From: Prevotella sp.
GTDB lineage: Bacteria > Bacteroidota > Bacteroidia > Bacteroidales > Bacteroidaceae
Assembly (NCBI GenBank): GCA_017557185.1
Contig: JAFZAP010000114.1
Location: 55,809 to 119,808 of the forward strand
Reading direction: 5' to 3'
DNA: 64,000 nt
Positions 35,849 to 43,749 of this stretch are shown one piece after another. The position numbers were made by a program, and so were the translations under genes. A model generated the notes under the pieces. The model did not search any database and was not told the origin of the DNA. It was given only the letters and a program-made list of their open reading frames with translations. Numbering within the stretch: position 1 is the stretch's first letter; each line of letters begins with the position of its first letter.

Positions 35849-37372
35849 ATGTTCATCAAGATTCTCCTTACCATTATTTTTGTGACTGTCATGATTGGCG
35901 TAGGACTATACTCCCGCAAGCAAGCCGCCAGCGTTGACGGATTTGTGCTCGGCGGACGCACCGTAGGCCCGTGGCTGACGGCTTTCGCCTATGGCACCAG
36001 TTATTTCTCGGCTGTGGTCTTCGTGGGCTATGCAGGGCAGTTCGGTTGGAAATACGGCCTCTCATCGACGTGGATCGGTGTGGGTAATGCAGTCATCGGT
36101 TCACTCCTCGCATGGCTGGTGCTCGGACGACGCACCAAGCTCATGACGCAACACATCGAGAGTCGCACCATGCCCGACTTCTTCGGTACCCGCTATCAGA
36201 GTCAGGGCCTGCGCGTGGCTGCCAGCATCATCGCTTTCGTCTTCCTCATTCCCTATACGGCAGGCGTCTACAAAGGTATCTCCACGCTCTTCGAGATGGG
36301 ATTCTGCGTTCCTTACGAGTACTGCGTCATCATCATGGCCATTCTTACTGCAGTCTATGTGATCCTCGGCGGCTACAAGGCTACTGCCATGAACGACTTC
36401 ATACAAGGCATCATCATGCTCTTCGGCATCATCACCGTTATCGCCGTTGTACTGAACTCACAAGGTGGATTCACGGCAGCTTTCGAGAAGATGGCATCGC
36501 TGCCTGCTGACGAGCCCGCGGGCACTACAGCCAACGGTGGCTTTGCCTCGCTGTGGGGTCCCGATCCCTGGAACCTGCTGGGTGTCGTCGTGCTGACCTC
36601 GCTCGGCACATGGGGTCTGCCGCAGATGGTCGGTAAGTTCTACAGCATCACCGATGAGGGCGCTATTCGCCGCGGCACCATCATCTCCACCATCTTCGCC
36701 TTCATCGTGGCAGGAGGCTGCTACTTCCTCGGTGGCTTCGGCCGACTCTTCGGTACACCGCCTACACTTCCCAACGGCCGACTGGACTTCGATGCCATCG
36801 TGCCCTCTATGCTTACCTCGTTGCCCGATTTCATCATAGCTCTCGTCGTGCTGCTTGTGCTCTCCGCATCCATGTCGACGCTCGCCTCACTCGTGCTCAC
36901 CTCCTCATCGACGATGACCCTCGACCTCATCTACCGCGATAAGAAATCGCTGCCTGGAGAGGTGGAGGAGGGAACCATCGACGACCTTGTAGCCGAGCAT
37001 GTCGAGCACCGTAAAGTGGTTGTGATGCGTGTTCTCATCGTGTTCTTCATAGCCATCTCGCTTCTCATCGCACTCAATCCGCCGACGTTCATCGCACAGC
37101 TCATGGGAATCTCGTGGGGTGCCCTTGCAGGAGCCTTCCTCGCACCGTTCATGCTGGGTCTCTATTGGCGCGGCGTCACCACCGCCTCTGTCTGGGCGTG
37201 CTTTGCTTGGGGTGTAGGCCTCACGGTCGTCAATATGCTGTTGGGTAACCCCATCAACCCCATCAACTGCGGTGCCATCGCAATGGTGGGCGGTTTTGTC
37301 GTGGTGTGGATAGTCAGCCTTCTGACACCCAAGATGAAGCGTGAAGACGTCGACCGTATGTTCGCGTGGTAA
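35849..37372 (+). CDS. Sodium:solute symporter (SSS/SLC5 family)
   Basis: 507 residues with about 13 membrane helices. Family features are VDGFVLGGRTVGPWLTAFAYGTSYFSAVVFVG near the N-terminus, TMPDFFGTRY, the LGGYKATAMNDFIQGIIML segment and WGLPQMVGKFYSI. Members import proline, pantothenate, sugars or organic acids with Na+. The substrate cannot be assigned. A Na+ gradient from NQR and perhaps the pyrophosphatase could drive it. It converges with rlmD, with only 11 bp between the two stops. Confidence 0.88.
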   Translation: MFIKILLTIIFVTVMIGVGLYSRKQAASVDGFVLGGRTVGPWLTAFAYGTSYFSAVVFVGYAGQFGWKYGLSSTWIGVGNAVIGSLLAWLVLGRRTKLMTQHIESRTMPDFFGTRYQSQGLRVAASIIAFVFLIPYTAGVYKGISTLFEMGFCVPYEYCVIIMAILTAVYVILGGYKATAMNDFIQGIIMLFGIITVIAVVLNSQGGFTAAFEKMASLPADEPAGTTANGGFASLWGPDPWNLLGVVVLTSLGTWGLPQMVGKFYSITDEGAIRRGTIISTIFAFIVAGGCYFLGGFGRLFGTPPTLPNGRLDFDAIVPSMLTSLPDFIIALVVLLVLSASMSTLASLVLTSSSTMTLDLIYRDKKSLPGEVEEGTIDDLVAEHVEHRKVVVMRVLIVFFIAISLLIALNPPTFIAQLMGISWGALAGAFLAPFMLGLYWRGVTTASVWACFAWGVGLTVVNMLLGNPINPINCGAIAMVGGFVVVWIVSLLTPKMKREDVDRMFAW

Positions 37373-37383
37373 TCCTGCCCTTT

Positions 37384-38892
37384 TTATAGGCGTTCGACCA
37401 GTACGACGTTCTCCACGTGTGGTGTGTGGGGGAACATGTCGACAGGCTGAATGTGGGTAATGCGGTAGTCGCGGGTGAGAACTTCGAGGTCGCGTGCCTG
37501 CGTGGCGGGATTGCAGCTGACGTAGACGATGCGCGCGGGTGCGGCATTCATGATGGTCTTCACGACGTCGGGATGCATACCGGCTCGCGGAGGATCGGTG
37601 ATGATGACGTCAGGACGCCCGTGGGCAAGAATGAAGTCATCGGTGAGGATATCCTTCATGTCGCCCGCATAGAAGAGGGTGTTGTCGATATTGTTCACCT
37701 GCGAGTTCACTTTCGCATCCTCAATGGCCTCCGGCACATATTCGATACCGATGACCTGCCGCGCCTGCCGTGCCACGAAGTTGGCAATGGTGCCCGTTCC
37801 CGTGTAGAGGTCGTAGATAAGAGGAAGCCCCTTCCAACCTCCCCCCAGGCTAAACTCCCGAGCAACGCTATAGAGGTGGTATGCCTGCTCGGTATTGGTC
37901 TGATAGAACGACTTCGGACCCACCTTGAAGCGCAGGTCTTCCATCATCTCGTAGATATGGTCGTTACCCTTGAACACATGCACGTCGAGGTCGCCGAAGG
38001 TGTCGTTGCACTTCTGGTTGTCCACCCATAGTAACGAACTGATCTGCGGGAACTTATCTGCGATGTGTTGAAGTAAAGCGAAAAGCTGTTGGCGGTCATC
38101 GGCCTCCTGCAGTTTCACCTGCACGATGACCATCCATTCGCCCGTATTTGAGTTGCGTATGATGACGTCGCGCAGCAGTCCCGTCTGCTCGCGGAGGTCG
38201 AAGAACGAGAGGCCGTGTTGCATCGCATAGTCGTAGATCTCGTTGCGTATTTCGTTGTGCAGCGGGTCCATCAGATGACATTGCTCGATGGGCAGCACCT
38301 TGTCGAACGCACCCGTGATGTGGAAACCCAGTGCAGGCAGATTCTTTGCGCTCTCGGCTCCCTCTCGCTCGGGCAGCTGGCGGATCTCCTCCTTTGTCAG
38401 ATAGCGCTTGTTGGCAGCTCCGAAGTCGAGCTTGTTGCGGTATTCGTATTGCTTCACCGAGCCCATGATGTTGTGGAACGTGCACGAGCCGTCGTCGGTA
38501 GTGGTGCCGGGCTTCGGCAGTTGCAGGTGTCCGATGCGTGTCAGCTGGTCGTACACCTGCTGTTGTTTGAAGCTCAGTTGTTCCTCGTAGGGAAGCTGCT
38601 GCCATTTGCATCCACCGCACACGCCGAAGTGCCGGCAGCGGGGCGTGGTGCGCAGCGGACTCAGCCGTCGGTATCTGACCACCTCTGCCTCGGCATAGCT
38701 GTGCTTCTTTCGGCGTATCTGCAAGTCGACGATGTCGCCCGGAACAGCCCAAGGCACAAAGACCACAAGCTGGCCTTCGGGAATGCCGTCGTGGGCGGGA
38801 GTCGTGATTCTCACCAGCGACTTGCCTTCTGCAGCCACATCGGTGATGGTGATGTTTTCAAGTATCGGGAAGGGTTTCTTTTTTCTTGCCAT
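37384..38892 (-). CDS. rlmD: 23S rRNA (uracil-C5)-methyltransferase, RlmD/RumA family
   Basis: 502 residues. A TRAM domain (about 10-75) is followed by an iron-sulphur motif with Cys86, Cys92 and Cys95 (CRHFGVCGGC). The SAM-binding part reads YDLYTGTGTIANF; the catalytic region has DPPRAGMHPD and the nucleophile Cys in VYVSCNPATQARD. It makes 5-methyluridine in 23S rRNA (U1939-type) or a related site. An insert SLGGGWKGLP (about residues 346-355) just before the SAM motif looks like a palindromic repeat translated in frame. Third gene of relA-DUF1460-rlmD; the junction upstream holds short repeats. Confidence 0.92.
   Translation of the reverse strand: MARKKKPFPILENITITDVAAEGKSLVRITTPAHDGIPEGQLVVFVPWAVPGDIVDLQIRRKKHSYAEAEVVRYRRLSPLRTTPRCRHFGVCGGCKWQQLPYEEQLSFKQQQVYDQLTRIGHLQLPKPGTTTDDGSCTFHNIMGSVKQYEYRNKLDFGAANKRYLTKEEIRQLPEREGAESAKNLPALGFHITGAFDKVLPIEQCHLMDPLHNEIRNEIYDYAMQHGLSFFDLREQTGLLRDVIIRNSNTGEWMVIVQVKLQEADDRQQLFALLQHIADKFPQISSLLWVDNQKCNDTFGDLDVHVFKGNDHIYEMMEDLRFKVGPKSFYQTNTEQAYHLYSVAREFSLGGGWKGLPLIYDLYTGTGTIANFVARQARQVIGIEYVPEAIEDAKVNSQVNNIDNTLFYAGDMKDILTDDFILAHGRPDVIITDPPRAGMHPDVVKTIMNAAPARIVYVSCNPATQARDLEVLTRDYRITHIQPVDMFPHTPHVENVVLVERL
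37825..37858 (-). repeat. GC-rich palindromic element inside rlmD
   Basis: On the minus strand the segment reads GAGTTTAGCCTGGGGGGAGG then TTGGAAGGGGCTT. It resembles the other G-rich elements in the window and adds about ten residues relative to the usual family spacing (recalled, not aligned). Confidence 0.5.
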
Positions 38893-38899
38893 GGTGCGA

Positions 38900-38940
38900 A
38901 TTTAATGGGAGTTGATGGGAATGATGGGAGTTGATGGGAA
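38900..38940 (-). repeat. Short tandem repeat (CAACTCCCAT / CATTCCCAT) before rlmD
   Basis: Four TCCCAT units separated by CAAC or CAT fill the DUF1460-rlmD junction on the minus strand. Confidence 0.65.
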
Positions 38941-39801
38941 TTATAGCAGACGAATGACGCGAATTCCTGTCTGCGACGGGTGTTTCTGCATATAGTTATA
39001 CATCGTCATCGGTTCCTCGATAGTCTTCTTGTGAATTTGCGACGCGTTGAGCAGGTGCAGGCCGTCGACATGCCACACGGCGATACCGATGTGCGAAGTG
39101 TCGAGGCCCTCTTTGTTCGTGCAGATAGCGATGATGTCGCCGTCCTGGATAGCATCCCAAAACACTTCCGTATTGGCGATTTCGCCCTTGGGGATGTAAG
39201 GGAATGTCCTGCCAGTCAGATTCTGTTCCGTCTCGCTGATCTGCTCTACCCAGTCGGGATGGCCCACGAGCATCGGATACTGCTTGACGTGAGTCGACAT
39301 GTAGTTGATCTTCAGCGTCTGCGTAGCCGTAAACGCCTCTTTCGGCTTGTTGGGCTCCACGACGAATCCCATGCACGTCTTGTCAGCTATCCACGAGGTG
39401 AAATAGTGCAGTCGGTTGACGTACGACACCTCTCCGCCGCGATAGCGCAACAGACGCAGGTATCGGCAGTAGTCGCTGAACTCATAGCGGTTGCGTTTCA
39501 TGCAGAGCGTCAGCGCCGTCACGGTTTCCACATACGTCGTGCAATCGAGCTGCCGCAGGTTCACGATGAGCTGCTCCTCGCTGTTCACCTCCAGCGTCTT
39601 GGCCACATAGGGGATGTCGGTCAGCTGGCGGGCGAAGTAGAGCATCCAGTTGGTGTCGGCAGGTTGCTGACGTGCCTCGTTGAGCAGGGCAACGACCTTC
39701 ACGCTGTCCTTCTTTGTGTACTGCTGCGCCCTCGCCTGAACAACGGGCAACATCACGGTCGCCACAGCAAGGGAGATGATGGAGAGAAACGGGTGTCTCA
39801 T
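38941..39801 (-). CDS. DUF1460 protein, secreted amidase-like (NlpC/P60 fold)
   Basis: 286 residues. A signal peptide ends near ARAQQ. The DUF1460 hallmark RQLDCTTYVETVTAL puts the likely nucleophile at Cys87, and DTSHIGIAVW supplies the His. DUF1460 proteins are related to NlpC/P60 cysteine peptidases and described as N-acetylmuramoyl-L-alanine amidase-like, so a role in periplasmic peptidoglycan turnover is likely. It lies 18 bp after relA and 48 bp before rlmD on the same strand. Confidence 0.88.
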   Translation of the reverse strand: MRHPFLSIISLAVATVMLPVVQARAQQYTKKDSVKVVALLNEARQQPADTNWMLYFARQLTDIPYVAKTLEVNSEEQLIVNLRQLDCTTYVETVTALTLCMKRNRYEFSDYCRYLRLLRYRGGEVSYVNRLHYFTSWIADKTCMGFVVEPNKPKEAFTATQTLKINYMSTHVKQYPMLVGHPDWVEQISETEQNLTGRTFPYIPKGEIANTEVFWDAIQDGDIIAICTNKEGLDTSHIGIAVWHVDGLHLLNASQIHKKTIEEPMTMYNYMQKHPSQTGIRVIRLL

Positions 39802-39819
39802 ATCGTTTGTGCAATAGTT

Positions 39820-42009
39820 TTATAATCTGCTGACCGACTTCACGCCCTTCACCGTCCTGAGCTTCTTGATGAGCGACTCCATGCGCGAGGTGTCCTCCAC
39901 CATCACGGTCAGGTGTCCGTCGAAGAGTCCGTCGTGCGAGTCGATGTTGATGGAGCGCATCATGATCTTCTCCTCTTTCGAGATGATGCTCGTGATGTTG
40001 TTCACGATGCCGATGTCGTCGTTGCCGATGATGTTCAGCGTGATGCTGTATTGCGAACCGCCCTTGCCACTCCAGCGGGCGCGCACAACTCTATAGCCCA
40101 TGTTCTCACGCAGGTGGCGGGCATTCGGACAGTTGGTGCGATGCACCTTGATGCCTCCGCTCACGGTGACGAAGCCGAAGATGTCGTCGCCGTAGATGGG
40201 GCGGCAGCACTTGGCGAGCGAATAGTCGATGCCCTTAAGGTCGCTGCCGATGACCAGCTCGTCGTCGCTGCTGTGCTGGTTCTGGTCGTCTTTGATATCG
40301 AAGTTGTACTCCTCAGCGCTTCGCGTTTGTGCAGGCGTGTTGAGATTCAGGTCGTAGTCGCGCACCTCCTGGTATTTCTCCAACACGAGGTTCACGTCGA
40401 GCTTCTCCTCTGCCAGCTGCTTATAGAAGTCGCCCGCCTCCTTGAATCCCAGCTTCTTGATGGTGTGGGCGAGGATGCTCTCGGAGTATTCAATCTTCTT
40501 GTTCTTCAGCTTGCGCTCCAGCATCTCCTTCGCGAGGCGCCCGTCCTTCTGCTGCGTCTCCTTCAGGGCAAGGCGTATCTTCGAGCGGGCACGCGAGGTC
40601 TTCACGATGTTCAGCCATTCCTGACGCGGCTTCTGGGTGCTCTGCGTGAGAATCTCCACCGTGTCGCCCGAGTGCAGCTGCTGGCGGATAGCCACCACCT
40701 TGCCGTTCACCTTTCCGCCCACGCAGGTGCTTCCCACGTGCGAGTGGATGTGGTAGGCGAGGTCGAGAATCGTCGCACCCTTTGGGAACTTCAGCAGGTC
40801 GCCCTTCGGGGTGAACACAAACACCTCGTCGTCGTAGAGGTCGAGCTTGAACTGGTCCATCACCTGCAGGTCGTCGCCCGCCTCGAGGGCCGTGCGTATG
40901 TTCGTCAGCCACTCGTCGAGGCCCGTCTCGCCCTTCACGCCCTTGTAGCGCCAGTGTGCAGCAAGGCCGCGCTCGGCAATCTCGTCCATGCGCTCCGTGC
41001 GAATCTGCACCTCCACCCATTTCTGTTCGGGTCCGAGCACCGTGATGTGCAGACTCTCGTAGCCGTTCGACTTCGGCACGCTCAGCCAGTCGCGCAGGCG
41101 CTTCGGATTGGGCTGGTACATATCCGTGACGATCGAGAATGCCTGCCAGCATTGCATCTTCTCCTTCTCCAGAGGCGAGTCGATGATGATGCGGATGGCG
41201 AAGAGGTCGTAGATGCCCTCGAAGCCGCATTTCTGCTTCTTCATCTTCTGCCAGATGGAGTGTATGGACTTCGTGCGGCCCTTCATGTGAAACTTCAGCC
41301 CGATGTCCTCAAGCCGCTGTCGCACAGGCTCTATGAAGCGGTCGATATAGGCATCGCGGCTCTCCTTCGTCGCGTTCAGCTTCTCGCGGATCATATAGTA
41401 GGCATCGTGCTCGAGATATTTCAGCGAGAGGTCCTCGAGCTCGCTCTTCAGCTTGTAGAGACCCAGCTTGTGGGCGAGGGGAGCGTAGAGGTAGGCAGCC
41501 TCGTCGCTCACGCGGTGCTTCGCCTCCTCGTTCTCCGTGTCGCGAATCTGGCGCATCAGGTTCACGCGGTCGGCAATCATGATCAGGATCACCCGCATGT
41601 CCTCGGCAAACGACAGCAGCAGGTTACGGAAGTTCTCGCTCTCCACCACGGGGCTCTTCTTGTTGAGTGCCGTGATGCGCAGCAGTCCGTGCAGGATAGC
41701 GCTCACTCCGGGGCCGAACTCCTCGACCTCGCCACTCTGCACCTTATATAATATGAGGGCCAGCACACCGTCGCGGCGCAGTCCTGTCTCCTCGACGGCC
41801 ACCTGCGCCGTCTGCAGCGCCGACAGCACGGGGTTCAGGTTGAACACGTCGCGCTCTATCTCGTTGTTCTCCAGCGCCGTGCGAATCCTGCGTCTCAGAG
41901 CTGCTTCGTCGCCCGGCTGCAGCGAGTCGCCCAGTGCCTGTCGCAGGGTTCCCGCCAGCCTCCTGATTTCCGACGTCTCCTCTTGGGTGAATATGAGTTT
42001 TCTCTCCAT
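39820..42009 (-). CDS. relA: RelA/SpoT homologue, probable (p)ppGpp synthetase with degenerate hydrolase domain
   Basis: 729 residues. Domains: HD-like (about 40-210), synthetase (about 255-365), TGS (about 400-465), and C-terminal zinc-finger/ACT (about 600-729). The hydrolase part lacks the HDxxED signature: the site reads ILHGLLRITALNKK, and the upstream HP..VA helix is missing its His. Hydrolysis is therefore doubtful. The synthetase keeps YESLHITV, and its activation loop is RLRD, closer to the RxKD of bifunctional enzymes than to the ExDD of E. coli RelA. Heads the relA-DUF1460-rlmD group and is divergent from DUF4301. A second, SpoT-like enzyme should exist elsewhere in the genome (inference). 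Confidence 0.92.
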   Translation of the reverse strand: MERKLIFTQEETSEIRRLAGTLRQALGDSLQPGDEAALRRRIRTALENNEIERDVFNLNPVLSALQTAQVAVEETGLRRDGVLALILYKVQSGEVEEFGPGVSAILHGLLRITALNKKSPVVESENFRNLLLSFAEDMRVILIMIADRVNLMRQIRDTENEEAKHRVSDEAAYLYAPLAHKLGLYKLKSELEDLSLKYLEHDAYYMIREKLNATKESRDAYIDRFIEPVRQRLEDIGLKFHMKGRTKSIHSIWQKMKKQKCGFEGIYDLFAIRIIIDSPLEKEKMQCWQAFSIVTDMYQPNPKRLRDWLSVPKSNGYESLHITVLGPEQKWVEVQIRTERMDEIAERGLAAHWRYKGVKGETGLDEWLTNIRTALEAGDDLQVMDQFKLDLYDDEVFVFTPKGDLLKFPKGATILDLAYHIHSHVGSTCVGGKVNGKVVAIRQQLHSGDTVEILTQSTQKPRQEWLNIVKTSRARSKIRLALKETQQKDGRLAKEMLERKLKNKKIEYSESILAHTIKKLGFKEAGDFYKQLAEEKLDVNLVLEKYQEVRDYDLNLNTPAQTRSAEEYNFDIKDDQNQHSSDDELVIGSDLKGIDYSLAKCCRPIYGDDIFGFVTVSGGIKVHRTNCPNARHLRENMGYRVVRARWSGKGGSQYSITLNIIGNDDIGIVNNITSIISKEEKIMMRSINIDSHDGLFDGHLTVMVEDTSRMESLIKKLRTVKGVKSVSRL

Positions 42010-42060
42010 ATCGATGGTCGATTATCTTCGATAAAACAATCTTCTTCTGTCTTTTTCATG

Positions 42061-42068
42061 CAAAGTTA
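42061..42068 (-). promoter_or_regulatory. Putative -7 element for relA
   Basis: On the minus strand TAACTTTG, 51 bp before the relA start. The -33 part is unclear. Confidence 0.45.
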
Positions 42069-42111
42069 CAAAAATCTTTCACAAACATTTCTCTTTTTCA
42101 CAAAAAAGAAG

Positions 42112-42119
42112 TAATTTTG
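42112..42119 (+). promoter_or_regulatory. Putative -7 element for the DUF4301 operon
   Basis: TAATTTTG, 29 bp before the DUF4301 start. It is divergent from the relA box 43 bp away. Confidence 0.5.
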
Positions 42120-42148
42120 CCATAAATTACTACAAAACAGAAGGAATT

Positions 42149-43666
42149 ATGCTAAACAACAACGACCTCCAACAGATTGCCTCACGCGGCATCACCCCTG
42201 AGCAGGTGAATCATCAGCTCGAACAGTTCAAAACCGGATTCCCGTTCCTCCGCCTCGAGGCTGCCGCTTCCGTCGGCAACGGTGTGCTCGCTCCGTCGGC
42301 CGAAGAGCGCCAGCGCTACGTCGACCGCTGGAACCAGTACAAGGCCGAGGGCCATCAGATTGTGAAGTTCGTACCCGCCAGCGGTGCTGCGTCGCGCATG
42401 TTCAAGGATATGTTCGCCTTTGTCGATGCCGACTACGACACGCCGCAGACTCCCTTCGAGCGCGAATACTTCGACGGCATCCGGAAGTTCGCCTTCCACA
42501 AGGCTCTTTGCGAGAAGTGCCAGGCCAACGAGGGCAAGAAGCTCAAGACGCTGCTCGAAGAGGGAAACTACAAGGCTGTCGCCCGCCAGATGCTGGTGAA
42601 GGAAGGACTCAACTACGGTCAGCTGCCGAAGGGCCTGCTGCTGTTCCACAACTACGACGACGGTCCCCGCACCCCGATGGAGGAGCATCTCGTCGAGGCA
42701 GCCCTCTATGCTGCTTCCAATGGCGAGGCCAACGTCCACTTCACCGTGTCGCACGACCATCTGGAGCTCTTCAAGGCGAAGGTTGCCGAGAAGGCAGGGA
42801 AGTATGCTGAGAAATACGGCGTGAAGTTCAACATCTCGTTCAGCGAGCAGAAGCCGTCCACCGACACCATCGCCGCCAATCCCGACGGCACGCCCTTCCG
42901 GCAGGACGACGGTTCGCTGCTGTTCCGTCCCGGTGGTCACGGTGCGCTCATCGAGAACCTCAACGAGATTGCTGCCGACGTGGTGTTCATCAAGAACATC
43001 GACAACGTGGTGCCCGACCGTCTGAAGGAGCCCACCGTCGAGTACAAGCAGCTCCTGGCAGGCATCCTCATATCGTTGCAGGAGCGCGCATTCGAGTATC
43101 TGCGCCTGCTCGACACCGGCAGCTATTCCCATGCCCAGCTCCAGGACATCATCCGCTTCGTGCAGCGCGACCTCTGCTGCCGCAAGCCCGACATCAAGCA
43201 GTTGGAGGATGCCGACCTCGTCATCTACCTGCGCCGCAAGCTCAACCGCCCGATGCGTGTCTGCGGTGTGGTGAAGAACGTCGGCGAGCCCGGTGGCGGT
43301 CCGTTCCTCACCTACAACTCCGACGGCACCGTGTCGCTGCAGATCCTCGAGAGTTCGCAGATCGACAAGAAGAACGAGGAGTACATGCGCATGTTCACCG
43401 AGGGCACACACTTCAATCCCGTCGACCTCGTCTGTGCAACGCGCGACTACAAGGGCAACGCCTTCCATCTGCCCGACTTCGTCGACCCGCTCACGGGCTT
43501 CATCTCGCAGAAGTCGAAGAACGGCCGCGAGCTGCAGGCTCTCGAGCTGCCCGGACTCTGGAACGGTGCCATGAGCAACTGGTCCACCGTCTTCGTCGAG
43601 GTGCCCCTCTCCACCTTCAACCCTGTCAAGACCGTCAACGACCTGCTCCGCGAGCAGCATCAGTAA
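42149..43666 (+). CDS. DUF4301 family protein, putative UDP-sugar pyrophosphorylase-like
   Basis: 505 residues, full length for DUF4301, a Bacteroidetes family without assigned function. Two segments look like nucleotidyltransferases of the UDPGP type: VKFVPASGAASRMFKDM (near residues 75-90), like the nucleotide-binding loop, and GGHGALIENL...IKNIDNVVPDRL (near 265-300), like the GHGD...NxDN region that binds sugar and metal. No signal peptide. It is the first gene before a galacturonokinase-like kinase, an NTP transferase and a UDP-GlcA epimerase, which fits a sugar-1-phosphate uridylyltransferase. The function is inferred, the family call is firm. A stable hairpin separates it from the kinase. 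Confidence 0.88.
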   Translation: MLNNNDLQQIASRGITPEQVNHQLEQFKTGFPFLRLEAAASVGNGVLAPSAEERQRYVDRWNQYKAEGHQIVKFVPASGAASRMFKDMFAFVDADYDTPQTPFEREYFDGIRKFAFHKALCEKCQANEGKKLKTLLEEGNYKAVARQMLVKEGLNYGQLPKGLLLFHNYDDGPRTPMEEHLVEAALYAASNGEANVHFTVSHDHLELFKAKVAEKAGKYAEKYGVKFNISFSEQKPSTDTIAANPDGTPFRQDDGSLLFRPGGHGALIENLNEIAADVVFIKNIDNVVPDRLKEPTVEYKQLLAGILISLQERAFEYLRLLDTGSYSHAQLQDIIRFVQRDLCCRKPDIKQLEDADLVIYLRRKLNRPMRVCGVVKNVGEPGGGPFLTYNSDGTVSLQILESSQIDKKNEEYMRMFTEGTHFNPVDLVCATRDYKGNAFHLPDFVDPLTGFISQKSKNGRELQALELPGLWNGAMSNWSTVFVEVPLSTFNPVKTVNDLLREQHQ

Positions 43667-43708
43667 AGAAGTGTCCCGTCTGTTGCCGTCACAGCATCCA
43701 GTCCCGTC

Positions 43709-43729
43709 TGTTGCTGTACCACAGCAACA
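43709..43729 (+). promoter_or_regulatory. Hairpin between DUF4301 and the kinase
   Basis: TGTTGCTGT / ACAGCAACA is a 9-bp stem with a 3-nt loop, 20 nt before the kinase start and without a T-run. A direct repeat GTCCCGTCTGTTGC at 43673 and 43701 (28 bp apart) precedes it. Possibly an mRNA-processing or stability element. Confidence 0.5.
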
Positions 43730-43749
43730 ATATCCCCCAAATTCAATCA

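Noticed and set aside
39913-41751. 612-codon plus-strand reading frame
   Set aside because: Antisense to relA; Val/His/Leu-rich translation typical of a codon-bias shadow.
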